64,000 nucleotides of DNA, taken from the NCBI GenBank assembly GCA_002438785.1, contig DJQS01000015.1:1-64000 (forward strand), given 5' to 3'. Each line of letters opens with the position of its first letter. The stretch's first letter is position 1. Shown here one piece after another: positions 1-7,615 of this stretch. This stretch comes from Caryophanales bacterium UBA6380 (lineage in GTDB: Bacteria; Bacillota_I; Bacilli_A; RFN20; CAG-826). The notes below the pieces were generated by a model, which did no database searches, was not told the origin of the DNA, and saw only the letters and a program-made list of their open reading frames with translations. A program made the translations under genes and the position numbers.

Positions 1-101
1 AAAAATAAAGAATTGACGTTTTTCTTTTGTACATCTGTCTAGTTTTCAAAGATCTCTTGCACGTTCATATCTCTATGAAATATTCATTTCTCATCGCGTG
101 C
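1..101 (-). other. 5' leader of an rRNA operon leaving the window on the left
   Basis: Read on the minus strand, this contains the motif CTTTGAAAAC followed by AACGTCAA and an A/T run, the arrangement found just upstream of 16S rRNA in many Bacillota (a boxA-like antitermination and processing leader). A GCACG/CGTGC stem (59-63 with 97-101) lies near the predicted transcript start. The rRNA gene itself is not in the window. 16S is more likely than 23S because a promoter lies directly upstream. Confidence 0.72.
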
Positions 102-107
102 TTGTAT

Positions 108-136
108 ATAATACAACAAGAAATATAGCTTGTAAA
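108..136 (-). promoter_or_regulatory. Strong sigma-A promoter of the rRNA operon
   Basis: On the minus strand: -35 TTTACA (131-136), exactly 17 bp spacing, -10 TATTAT (108-113). The DNA just upstream of the -35 (about 141-172) is almost pure A/T runs and would serve as an UP element, as usual for rRNA promoters. Transcription would start near position 101 and run leftward out of the window. Confidence 0.8.
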
Positions 137-140
137 GTGC

Positions 141-925
141 TTTTTTTAATTTTTTTTATTTTTTTATTTTACCTAATTTCTACTATTTTTCTTCAATATT
201 TATTATCTATTCATAGCTAGAAATTATGTTCTATATGAGATAACATTTTAATTTTCGTTATTCATATATTAATAGATTAGTATTTTAAGCTCTATTTTAA
301 AAAGTTTCTAATTCAAATTACTTGTTTTTAAAATAATCAAGAAATTCACATTATTAAATAAGTTAATATTCTCAAATCACAATGAAATTAAATAGACTAT
401 AAATTGAAATATGTATAATCTTAAATATATTATAAAATTAAGATAATAATAAATCGTTAAATATAATTCACGCTATCTTAATATATCAAGCAAAAAATTA
501 ATGCCTATTATATTACTAGTACTAAATGAATTTAGTTCTATTCTCATTTTATAAGTTCTTACATTTCTATTTATATTTAATTAATAATCTATAAAATAGC
601 ATTCATCAATTTTAATACAAATAAATTAACGATTATTATTTTAATTATAAAAATTAAATTTATACTAGGTGAGACTAACTTCTTCTAACCTCTTTTTTTA
701 TATACATAAAGAATTCAATTAAATATTTAATATTTATAAATACTATATATATTTTATAAGCAATTTATAGTTATGGTTTAAAAACACAATTTCATGCAAA
801 AGTTCAACCTATATTAATATGATAATAAAATAATCATTTAGGAAATATTTAGAACAAGATTAATTCAATTTATTAATTTCGAAAATTTTTATATATTAGT
901 ATATAAAAAATGTAATTTTAATCAC
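141..925. other. Long A+T-rich intergenic region, no gene seen
   Basis: About 780 bases with very low G+C and no open frame, tRNA-like fold or strong terminator that I could identify on either strand. Apart from the UP-element-like runs at its left end, it separates the rRNA promoter from the terminator of fakA. I see nothing in it that supports a feature. Confidence 0.6.
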
Positions 926-953
926 AAAAAAAGATCTTGCTAAGCGCAAGACC
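926..953 (-). terminator. Rho-independent terminator of yloU-fakA
   Basis: On the minus strand an 8-bp stem GGTCTTGC/GCAAGATC (one G-U pair) with a 5-base loop is followed by seven T. It lies 6 bases beyond the fakA stop codon. Confidence 0.85.
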
Positions 954-959
954 CAAATT

Positions 960-2651
960 TTATTCAACACCAACTATAAAACTATATATAGGTTGATTTC
1001 CATCTCTAATATCACAATCAATATCCTTATAAGTTTTGTTAAAATATTCTTTGATTTCTTCAGCTTCCTCTTTAGTAACATCTTCACCAATTAAAATAGT
1101 TAAAATTGAACTATCTTCATCAACAAGATTTTTAACAAGTTCTTTTAAAGCATCAATTTTATCTTTAAAAGAGGAAATTATATCCTTACTTTCTTTTATT
1201 GCCATAAATTCATCTTTATGAACGGTTATACCATTAATCTCAGTATCTTTAATAGCAAATGTAACAGCACCGCTTTTTACACTTTTTAAAGCTTCGTTCA
1301 TATTTGATATATTAGTTTCAACATCTAAATCACTAGAAAAATTCATAGCACTAACGATGCCTTGCATGATTGTTTTAGTTGGAATTACAATAACATTAAC
1401 TTTATCTTTTAAAACTTCCTTAGCTTGGTTAGCAGCTAAGATAATATTGCCATTATTTGGTAAAATAAATACATTTTTAGCATTAACTTCTTCAATTTTC
1501 TTTATAAAATCTTGAGTTGAAGGGTTCATTGTTTGCCCACCACTAACAATGCCATCAACATTTAGTTCATTAAAATATTCATCAATTCCTTTACCACTAC
1601 TTGTTACAATTAAAGCATATTCTTTTAATGCTTTTTTAGGGGCAGATAATGGAGCAGAAGATATTTTAGCAGCTGCACTTTTCTCCGAATCCTTTTTATT
1701 TTGCTCATTAAATAGGATTTCGTTATGTTGTTCTGTCATGTTTTCAATTTTTACTTTAAGAAATTCTCCAAAATTTTGAGCATAACTAAGAATGTTCCCA
1801 GGATTCATTGTATGAACATGAACCTTAACAATATCATCGTCTTGAACAACTACTAATGAATTACCATGACTATTTAATACACTAGTAAATCTATTTTTTT
1901 GAAATGTCTTTTTTGTAGAATCAGGCCCTAATCGCATAATAAATTCAGTACAATAACCAAATTCATCATTCTCATCATCAGCTGCAACCTGTGCTGAACC
2001 TTTCGTATCGACTGCAGTTACCTCATTTTTATCTATAAATTCACCATGAAGTGCACTGTTCATTCCTTCTAAAATTTTTACTAAACCAGCACCACCACTA
2101 TCAACAACTCCCACTTCCTTTAATATAGGCAATAAATTAGGGGTTCTTTTTAAGGATTCTTTAGCCTCTAATAAAATAATATTAAACGCTTCTTCAACAC
2201 TCATATCTTTTGTCACGCGATGAGCAAGTTCATCACTTGCTTCTCTAATAACTGTTAAAATAGTACCCTCTACTGGTTTAATAACAGCTTTATATGCAAC
2301 ATTTTTCCCAGAAATAAAAGCTTCACTAAGTTCAATAGCGTCAACACATTTTTTATCCTTCATTCCTTCAGCAATACCGCGGAAAATTTGACTAGTAATA
2401 ACACCGCTATTACCACGAGCACCCATTAATAACCCTCTTGAAAACACTTTGGTTATTGAATAAATATCGTTATCATTACGGTTCATAATTTCTTTAGCAC
2501 CGCTTTGCATAGTCAAATTCATATTCATACCTGTATCACCATCAGGTACAGGGAAGACATTTAATGCATCCACTTCAGGATAATTGTTATATAAATGGTT
2601 AGCACCACTAATAAGCATATTCTTAAATAATTCACCATTAATTTGTTTCAT
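960..2651 (-). CDS. fakA: Fatty acid kinase catalytic subunit FakA (YloV), DAK2 family
   Basis: 563 residues, close to the usual length for FakA/YloV. The N-terminal DhaL/DAK2 nucleotide-binding domain (about 8-200) shows the PVPDGDTG motif (DGDTG at 37-41), GARGNSGV and VDSGGAGL. A middle and a C-terminal domain typical of the family follow. In the known system FakA phosphorylates fatty acids held by a FakB protein so that they enter phospholipid synthesis in the cytoplasm; no fakB is present here. It follows yloU after 20 bases, the conserved Bacillota arrangement, and should be cotranscribed. The ATG start agrees with the family N-terminus (MKxINGxxF). Confidence 0.9.
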   Translation of the reverse strand: MKQINGELFKNMLISGANHLYNNYPEVDALNVFPVPDGDTGMNMNLTMQSGAKEIMNRNDNDIYSITKVFSRGLLMGARGNSGVITSQIFRGIAEGMKDKKCVDAIELSEAFISGKNVAYKAVIKPVEGTILTVIREASDELAHRVTKDMSVEEAFNIILLEAKESLKRTPNLLPILKEVGVVDSGGAGLVKILEGMNSALHGEFIDKNEVTAVDTKGSAQVAADDENDEFGYCTEFIMRLGPDSTKKTFQKNRFTSVLNSHGNSLVVVQDDDIVKVHVHTMNPGNILSYAQNFGEFLKVKIENMTEQHNEILFNEQNKKDSEKSAAAKISSAPLSAPKKALKEYALIVTSSGKGIDEYFNELNVDGIVSGGQTMNPSTQDFIKKIEEVNAKNVFILPNNGNIILAANQAKEVLKDKVNVIVIPTKTIMQGIVSAMNFSSDLDVETNISNMNEALKSVKSGAVTFAIKDTEINGITVHKDEFMAIKESKDIISSFKDKIDALKELVKNLVDEDSSILTILIGEDVTKEEAEEIKEYFNKTYKDIDCDIRDGNQPIYSFIVGVE

Positions 2652-2671
2652 AAAAACACTCCAAACTAATA

Positions 2672-3031
2672 TTAAAGATCACGAAGTTCTTCTACATAGA
2701 TGTTGATTTTGCTAAAAATTGGACCATATTTCTTATTTAAATTATAAGAAAGACCCTTATAAAGCTCATGAGAAACTTCACTAATTTTTATTCCATAAGC
2801 CATAATTACATGAACTTCAACAACATACTTATTTTTTTCTTTAGTAATAAGTATGCCCTCTAAATAATTATTTCTATTTAAAATCGTAGCTAATTGGCTT
2901 TTCAAATTTTTGATTTTCGTTAATCCGACTACACCATAAGTAGAAGTGCACACATCACCAATTAGTTCTGCGATTTCTTTTTCTCCAATTTTTATTTCAA
3001 TGTTATTAACACTCTTAATATCTTTTGCCAT
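2672..3031 (-). CDS. yloU: Asp23/Gls24 family envelope stress protein YloU
   Basis: 119 residues forming one Asp23/Gls24 domain: an early IEIKIGEKEIAELIGDV segment, then YGVVGLTKI. Family members are small cytosolic or membrane-associated proteins linked to envelope stress; the exact role is not settled. Its place directly before fakA is conserved in Bacillota. The ATG has no Shine-Dalgarno site, and a TGATATAAT element ends only 10 bases upstream, so the message may be leaderless. Confidence 0.85.
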   Translation of the reverse strand: MAKDIKSVNNIEIKIGEKEIAELIGDVCTSTYGVVGLTKIKNLKSQLATILNRNNYLEGILITKEKNKYVVEVHVIMAYGIKISEVSHELYKGLSYNLNKKYGPIFSKINIYVEELRDL

Positions 3032-3041
3032 ACTCGAGGCT

Positions 3042-3050
3042 ATTATATCA
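3042..3050 (-). promoter_or_regulatory. Extended -10 promoter of yloU-fakA
   Basis: Minus strand TGATATAAT, a full extended -10, with no good -35 at the right distance. The expected start point is about 3034-3036, giving a leader of only 3-5 bases before the yloU ATG. The rest of the 349-base gap between yloU and tsf (3051-3329) shows only A/T-rich DNA. Confidence 0.6.
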
Positions 3051-3330
3051 CACTTTATAATTTTAAAATAGCATAATTATTATCTATTATTAGTCTTATT
3101 TTTATGTTTCTTTATTGGTTTAATAATCTTATATTAAATGAAAAAATCTTCGATGCAATCAAACTTATTTTAGTTATAATTGTTTTATTTTATTATGTAA
3201 AAATATCTAATAGGTGTTTTTGTCAATCAAAAATTATATGTTCTTAGGATAAATAATTTAGATTAGTTCTTTTAAAAATAATTTAAATATTAATTAAAGA
3301 TTTAAATTTTAATAAAAAATTCATTGCGTA

Positions 3331-3353
3331 AAAAAAGCGCACTTTAATGCGCC
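3331..3353 (-). terminator. Terminator of rpsB-tsf
   Basis: On the minus strand GCGCA pairs with TGCGC across a 6-base loop and is followed by a run of six T. It lies about 28 bases beyond the tsf stop. Confidence 0.8.
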
Positions 3354-3380
3354 TTATTTGATATTTAAAATTGGTTAATA

Positions 3381-4244
3381 TTATTTAGCTTGAGCCATTA
3401 CTTCTTCAGCAAAGTTATCGACTCTTTTTTCTAAACCTTCGCCAACTTGATAACGTACAAAGGTTAAAACTTCATTATGATTTTGTTCTAAAATTTGTTT
3501 AACAGTTTGTTTACCATCGCCCATTAAAAATGCTTCATCGAGCAAAGTCATTTCACTTAATTGCTTATTAACTTTACCTTTTATAATGTTTTCTAAGGCA
3601 GCGGCAGGTTTATTTTTCAACTTTTCATCATTTTTTGCAGCTTCTAATTGAATTTTCTTTTCTGCTTCTAATACATCTAATGGAATATCATTTTGTGATA
3701 TATATTTTGGATTATTAGCAGCAATTTGCATAGCAATTTGTTTAGCAAGAGTTGGATCAGCTTCTTTTAAAGTAACCAAAACACTAATTTTACCGCCCAT
3801 ATGGATATAAGATCCGATATTTGCACCTTCAACATAAGCAAATCTTCTAAATGAAAGTTTTTCACCTAGCTTAACAGTAGCATTTGTAAATAAAGTCTCA
3901 ACATATGGCTTGACTTCATCGATTGTTTTATATTCCCCATGTAAGACAACATCAGCAACTTCCTGAACTAATTCTTTAAATGGATCACTTTTGGCGACAA
4001 AATCAGTTTCACAATTAACTTCAACAATTGCCCCTTTTCCACATTTATCGCAAACTTTAACAAATGTTAAACCTTCAGCTGCAATACGATCAGCTTTTTT
4101 AGCAGCTTTAGCAATACCTTTTTCTCTTAACCAATCACATGCTTTATCTACATCATCATGACATTCTTCAAGTGCATGCTTACAATCCATCATGCCAGCA
4201 CCTGTTCTTTCTCTTAAAACTTTAATTAATGCAACATTGGCCAT
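3381..4244 (-). CDS. tsf: Translation elongation factor Ts
   Basis: 287 residues. The N-terminal UBA-like part reads LIKVLRERTGAGMMDCKHAL and EKGIAKAAKKADRIAAEG, followed by the EF-Tu contact motif ending ETDFVAK. EF-Ts exchanges GDP for GTP on EF-Tu in the cytoplasm. Between the UBA part and ETDFVA is a CDKCGKGA segment with a CxxC pair and another cysteine in VNCETDF, which Bacillus EF-Ts does not have. An AGGAGG site precedes the ATG, and rpsB lies 23 bases upstream as in most bacteria. Confidence 0.96.
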   Translation of the reverse strand: MANVALIKVLRERTGAGMMDCKHALEECHDDVDKACDWLREKGIAKAAKKADRIAAEGLTFVKVCDKCGKGAIVEVNCETDFVAKSDPFKELVQEVADVVLHGEYKTIDEVKPYVETLFTNATVKLGEKLSFRRFAYVEGANIGSYIHMGGKISVLVTLKEADPTLAKQIAMQIAANNPKYISQNDIPLDVLEAEKKIQLEAAKNDEKLKNKPAAALENIIKGKVNKQLSEMTLLDEAFLMGDGKQTVKQILEQNHNEVLTFVRYQVGEGLEKRVDNFAEEVMAQAK

Positions 4245-4267
4245 AAAATACCTCCTTATGGTTTTAT

Positions 4268-5248
4268 TTATTCAGCTTTTGGAGCCTCTTCTTTATTAGT
4301 CTCTTCTTCTTTGACTTCAGTTTTTTCAAACTTTGCTCTTCTTTCTTTTTCTTTCTCTAATCTTTCTCTTTGAAGTTCACGTCTTGCTGCAAGTCTTAAA
4401 GCATTTTCTCTATCAGCTTGTCTAACAGCATCTTTCATCGTTACTTCTTCACCTTCATCTTTAGTATAAGCTACTTCTGGAAGTCCACCTTTAGCTTCGA
4501 CGATTGCATCAGCTAAAGTTGTGATAATTAAAGTAATAGATTTTTGAGCATCATCATTTCCAGGAATAACATAATCAATTGGATCAGGATTACAATTAGT
4601 ATCGCAAATAGCAAATACAGGAATATTAAGTTTATTAGCTTCTCTAATAGCATTATATTCAATAGTTGGATCAACAACAACTAACGCATTAGGAACTTTT
4701 CTCATTTCTTTAATGCCTTCAAGGTTTTTAGCTAATTTTTCTTTCTCTTTTCTTAATGCAGAAGCTTCTTTTTTAGGTAAATTTTCCCATGCACCTTCTT
4801 CTTCGCTTGTCTCTAATTCTTTTAATTTTCTAATTCTTGTTTGAATAGTTTTAAAATTAGTTAAAATTCCACCAAGCCATCTATTAGTAATATAGAATGA
4901 GCCGCTTCTTAATGCTTGTTCTTCAACTATTTGTTTTGCTTGTTCTTTAGTACCAACAAATAATACTTTGCCACCATCTTCTACAATTTCTTTTAATTTT
5001 AAATAACTAGCTTCTAAGCCTTCTTTAGATTTATTTAAATCGATAATGAAAATTCCATTTCTAGGACAATAAATAAATGGCTTCATTTTAGGATTCCATT
5101 TTTTTGTCTGATGACCATAATGAACACCAGCTTCCAATAACTTCTTCAAAGTAATAATTTGTGCATTAGGATCATGTACAATTGCTTCCATAACATTTTC
5201 TGTTTTTTCTTCTACAGGTGCAGTAACCTCAACTTTTTCTTCGCTCAT
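4268..5248 (-). CDS. rpsB: 30S ribosomal protein S2, with extended ends
   Basis: 326 residues against about 230-260 in most bacteria. The core (about 33-255) has the S2 motifs LLEAGVHYGHQTKKWNPKM, FITNRWLGGILTNF and the PIDYVIPGNDDAQKSI region. A 30-residue acidic N-terminal tail and a C-terminal tail of about 70 residues rich in Lys, Glu and Arg account for the extra length; the tail is probably helical or disordered. The start has a strong GGAGG site 8-9 bases upstream. It is first in the rpsB-tsf operon and has its own promoter and structured leader. Confidence 0.96.
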   Translation of the reverse strand: MSEEKVEVTAPVEEKTENVMEAIVHDPNAQIITLKKLLEAGVHYGHQTKKWNPKMKPFIYCPRNGIFIIDLNKSKEGLEASYLKLKEIVEDGGKVLFVGTKEQAKQIVEEQALRSGSFYITNRWLGGILTNFKTIQTRIRKLKELETSEEEGAWENLPKKEASALRKEKEKLAKNLEGIKEMRKVPNALVVVDPTIEYNAIREANKLNIPVFAICDTNCNPDPIDYVIPGNDDAQKSITLIITTLADAIVEAKGGLPEVAYTKDEGEEVTMKDAVRQADRENALRLAARRELQRERLEKEKERRAKFEKTEVKEEETNKEEAPKAE

Positions 5249-5296
5249 TTAAGAGACCTCCTATTTGTTAAACCTCCATTACTTCGAACTTCATCC

Positions 5297-5316
5297 CTTA
5301 TAAATAATTTTATAAG
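5297..5316 (-). promoter_or_regulatory. Perfect hairpin in the rpsB leader
   Basis: CTTATAAA pairs with TTTATAAG across a 4-base loop in the untranslated leader, about 50 bases before the rpsB ATG. It has no T tract in the transcript direction, so it is not an ordinary terminator. A role in S2 feedback control is possible but unproven. Confidence 0.4.
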
Positions 5317-5347
5317 ACTAGGATAAAGAATTCATAATGTGTGTATT

Positions 5348-5367
5348 CTTTTGTAAATTCACAAAAG
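5348..5367 (-). promoter_or_regulatory. Hairpin at the 5' end of the rpsB transcript
   Basis: CTTTTGT pairs with ACAAAAG across a 6-base loop, immediately downstream of the predicted transcription start. It could stabilise the mRNA 5' end or be a protein-binding inverted repeat. Confidence 0.4.
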
Positions 5368-5374
5368 TGTGATA

Positions 5375-5404
5375 ATTATAACACTAATGATTAACTTTTT
5401 TCAA
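5375..5404 (-). promoter_or_regulatory. Promoter of rpsB-tsf
   Basis: Minus strand: -35 TTGAAA (5399-5404), 18 bp spacing, -10 TATAAT (5375-5380), with a TGT extension making an extended -10. The predicted leader is about 120 bases and holds two hairpins. Confidence 0.75.
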
Positions 5405-5421
5405 CATTTTATAAGACAAAT

Positions 5422-6345
5422 TCAATTGTCTAAATCATCTTTAGATTTTATAGGAAAAAATTTATTATATTGTTCTTTTAATATTTCTTTATTCACATGA
5501 GTATAAATTTGTGTAGTATTTATTGAACTATGGCCTAATAATTCTTGAATAGTTCTTAAATCAGCACCGCCTTCTAATAGTGAAGTAGCAAATGTATGAC
5601 GAAGTTTATGAGGATATAAGTCGATATTCACATTGGCTTTTTTTGATATTTCCTTCATGATAAATTCTAAACCTCGTGGTGTTAATTTATTTCCTTTTAA
5701 ATTAAGAAAGAAATATAGATTTAAATTATGATTACCAGTTTTTAAAATCAATTCTTTTCTTAAACCTTTTCCGTATTCAATCATCGCATTTTTTGCATTT
5801 ATTGAAAAAGGAACAAGTCTTTCTTTATTACCCTTACCTAAAACTTTGATAAAACGATCATTAAAATTAATATCATTGATTTTTAAATTAATAATTTCAC
5901 TATTACGCATACCACTGCTAAACATTAACTCCAAAAGAGCTAAATCTCTTTTTACTAAAAAGTCTTTTCGCTCGTATGTCTTTTCTATTAAATTAACGAA
6001 CTCATTTAAATAAAGAACTTCAGGATATTTTACATCAGTTTTAAAACTTTTCACTCCAAGTAAAGGATTGCTAACTATGTACTTTTCATCATAAAGAAAC
6101 TGATAATAATGTTTTAATGTACTAGTGATTCTTCTTATAGATCTTTTATCGAATTTTTTATCATTTAAACAAAACTTTATAAAACTTCGATATATTTCTT
6201 TATCAACATTTTCTAATAATAAATCATGATTATAAAGAAAATCATCGAATAAATCGATATCGTGCTTGTAAGAAATAATTGTATTATTAGAGTACTTCCT
6301 TAAATATTTTAAATAAGAAAGAAATTCATTTTCGTATTTATTCAT
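5422..6345 (-). CDS. xerC: Tyrosine recombinase XerC/XerD type
   Basis: 307 residues. An N-terminal SAM-like core-binding domain (about 1-90) precedes the catalytic domain with all active residues: Arg147 (GMRNSE), Lys171 (GKGNKE), His246 and Arg249 (HKLRH), His272 (LGHSS) and nucleophile Tyr281. Xer recombinases resolve chromosome dimers at dif with FtsK. The position directly after trmFO matches codV/xerC of Bacillus, which supports the XerC name. The start overlaps the trmFO end by 8 bases. The clpQ, clpY and codY genes that follow in Bacillus are absent. Confidence 0.9.
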   Translation of the reverse strand: MNKYENEFLSYLKYLRKYSNNTIISYKHDIDLFDDFLYNHDLLLENVDKEIYRSFIKFCLNDKKFDKRSIRRITSTLKHYYQFLYDEKYIVSNPLLGVKSFKTDVKYPEVLYLNEFVNLIEKTYERKDFLVKRDLALLELMFSSGMRNSEIINLKINDINFNDRFIKVLGKGNKERLVPFSINAKNAMIEYGKGLRKELILKTGNHNLNLYFFLNLKGNKLTPRGLEFIMKEISKKANVNIDLYPHKLRHTFATSLLEGGADLRTIQELLGHSSINTTQIYTHVNKEILKEQYNKFFPIKSKDDLDN

Positions 6346-7615
6346 TTATTTGCTTTTTAAAATCATTGACTTCTTTCAATGATCTATTAATGATATCATC
6401 TTTTTTTATATAGTTAGCACGATAAATAATTCCAAAATTAGCGTTCATTGGACTGAATGAATTAATACCTGTATGAGTAATATAACGAGTTAATGCTCCT
6501 AAGACAGTATTAAATGATAATTTTTTATATTGAATATTTTTTATTCTAAAATAAATATAATAAGCAGCTAATAAACCACTTGCCGCACTTTCTACGTAGC
6601 CTTCAACTCCCGATAATTGACCGGCTATATAAATATTAGGATTTACTTTCAATGAATAATCATCATTTAATATTTTTGGTGCAAAAATATAAGAATTTCT
6701 ATGCATTAATCCATAACGCACAAATTTTGCATTCTCTAATCCAGGAATCATATGAAATACTCTTTTTTGCTCATTATAGGTTAAATTAGTTTGAAAACCT
6801 ACAATGTTATAAAAATTACCAATCAAATCATCCTGCCTAAGTTGAACAACAGCATAATGAAGAGTATCATTATGTTCTAAACCCTTTGGCTTTAATGGAC
6901 CAAAACGTAAGGTATCAATACCTCTAGAAGCCATAACCTCAATTGGTAAGCATCCTTCGAAATAGTTTTTATCAAAATCATGCAATAATGCTCTTTTAGC
7001 ATTAATAAGTTCTTTTACAAAAGATTCATATTCTTCTTTATTCATCGGACAATTTATATAACTATCATCGCCTTGTTCATATCTAGATTTATAGTAAACT
7101 TTACTAAAATCAATTGAATTTTTTTCAACAATAGGTGCACTTGCATCAAAAAAATTAAAACATTTTTCTCCCGTTATTTCTGAAATTTTATCAAGCAATT
7201 TTGAACTTGTTAAAGGTCCAGTTGTAATTAAATTTATGCCATCTTTAATAGAATCTACATCTTCATAAATTATCTCAATATTAGGATTTGATTTAATTTT
7301 ATTCGTTATATATTTTGCAAACTCATATCTATCAACAGCAAGCGAATCTCCAGCATTAACTTCACTAAATGCACTAGCTTCCATCATCAGTGAACCCATC
7401 GTTTTAATTTCTTCTTTTAATAAACCACATGCATTATCTAACTTTTTTGATTTTAGAGAATTAGAACATACAAGTTCCCCAAATAAATCAGTGTGATGAG
7501 CTTCGGATTGAACTAATGGTCTTTTTTCATATAGTTTTACTTTGATGCCATGATTAGCTAAAAAATTACTAGCTTCACACCCAGCTAAACCAGCACCAAT
7601 TACATTAACAATCAT
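6338..7615 (-). CDS. trmFO: Folate/FAD-dependent tRNA (uracil-54-C5) methyltransferase TrmFO
   Basis: 425 residues, near the usual ~435. The N-terminus has the FAD Rossmann motif GAGLAGCEAS (8-17), followed by the HHTDLFGELVCSNSLKS segment typical of TrmFO and a C-terminal AGQLSGVEGYVESAASG block that closes the FAD site. It makes ribothymidine-54 in tRNA using methylene-tetrahydrofolate. The start overlaps the topA stop in an ATGA, implying translational coupling. Confidence 0.95.
   Translation of the reverse strand: MIVNVIGAGLAGCEASNFLANHGIKVKLYEKRPLVQSEAHHTDLFGELVCSNSLKSKKLDNACGLLKEEIKTMGSLMMEASAFSEVNAGDSLAVDRYEFAKYITNKIKSNPNIEIIYEDVDSIKDGINLITTGPLTSSKLLDKISEITGEKCFNFFDASAPIVEKNSIDFSKVYYKSRYEQGDDSYINCPMNKEEYESFVKELINAKRALLHDFDKNYFEGCLPIEVMASRGIDTLRFGPLKPKGLEHNDTLHYAVVQLRQDDLIGNFYNIVGFQTNLTYNEQKRVFHMIPGLENAKFVRYGLMHRNSYIFAPKILNDDYSLKVNPNIYIAGQLSGVEGYVESAASGLLAAYYIYFRIKNIQYKKLSFNTVLGALTRYITHTGINSFSPMNANFGIIYRANYIKKDDIINRSLKEVNDFKKQINE

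Noticed and set aside
661..712. Slightly G/C-richer patch considered as a small RNA
   Set aside because: No stable hairpin or terminator, and no match to SRP RNA, tmRNA, RNase P or 6S features.
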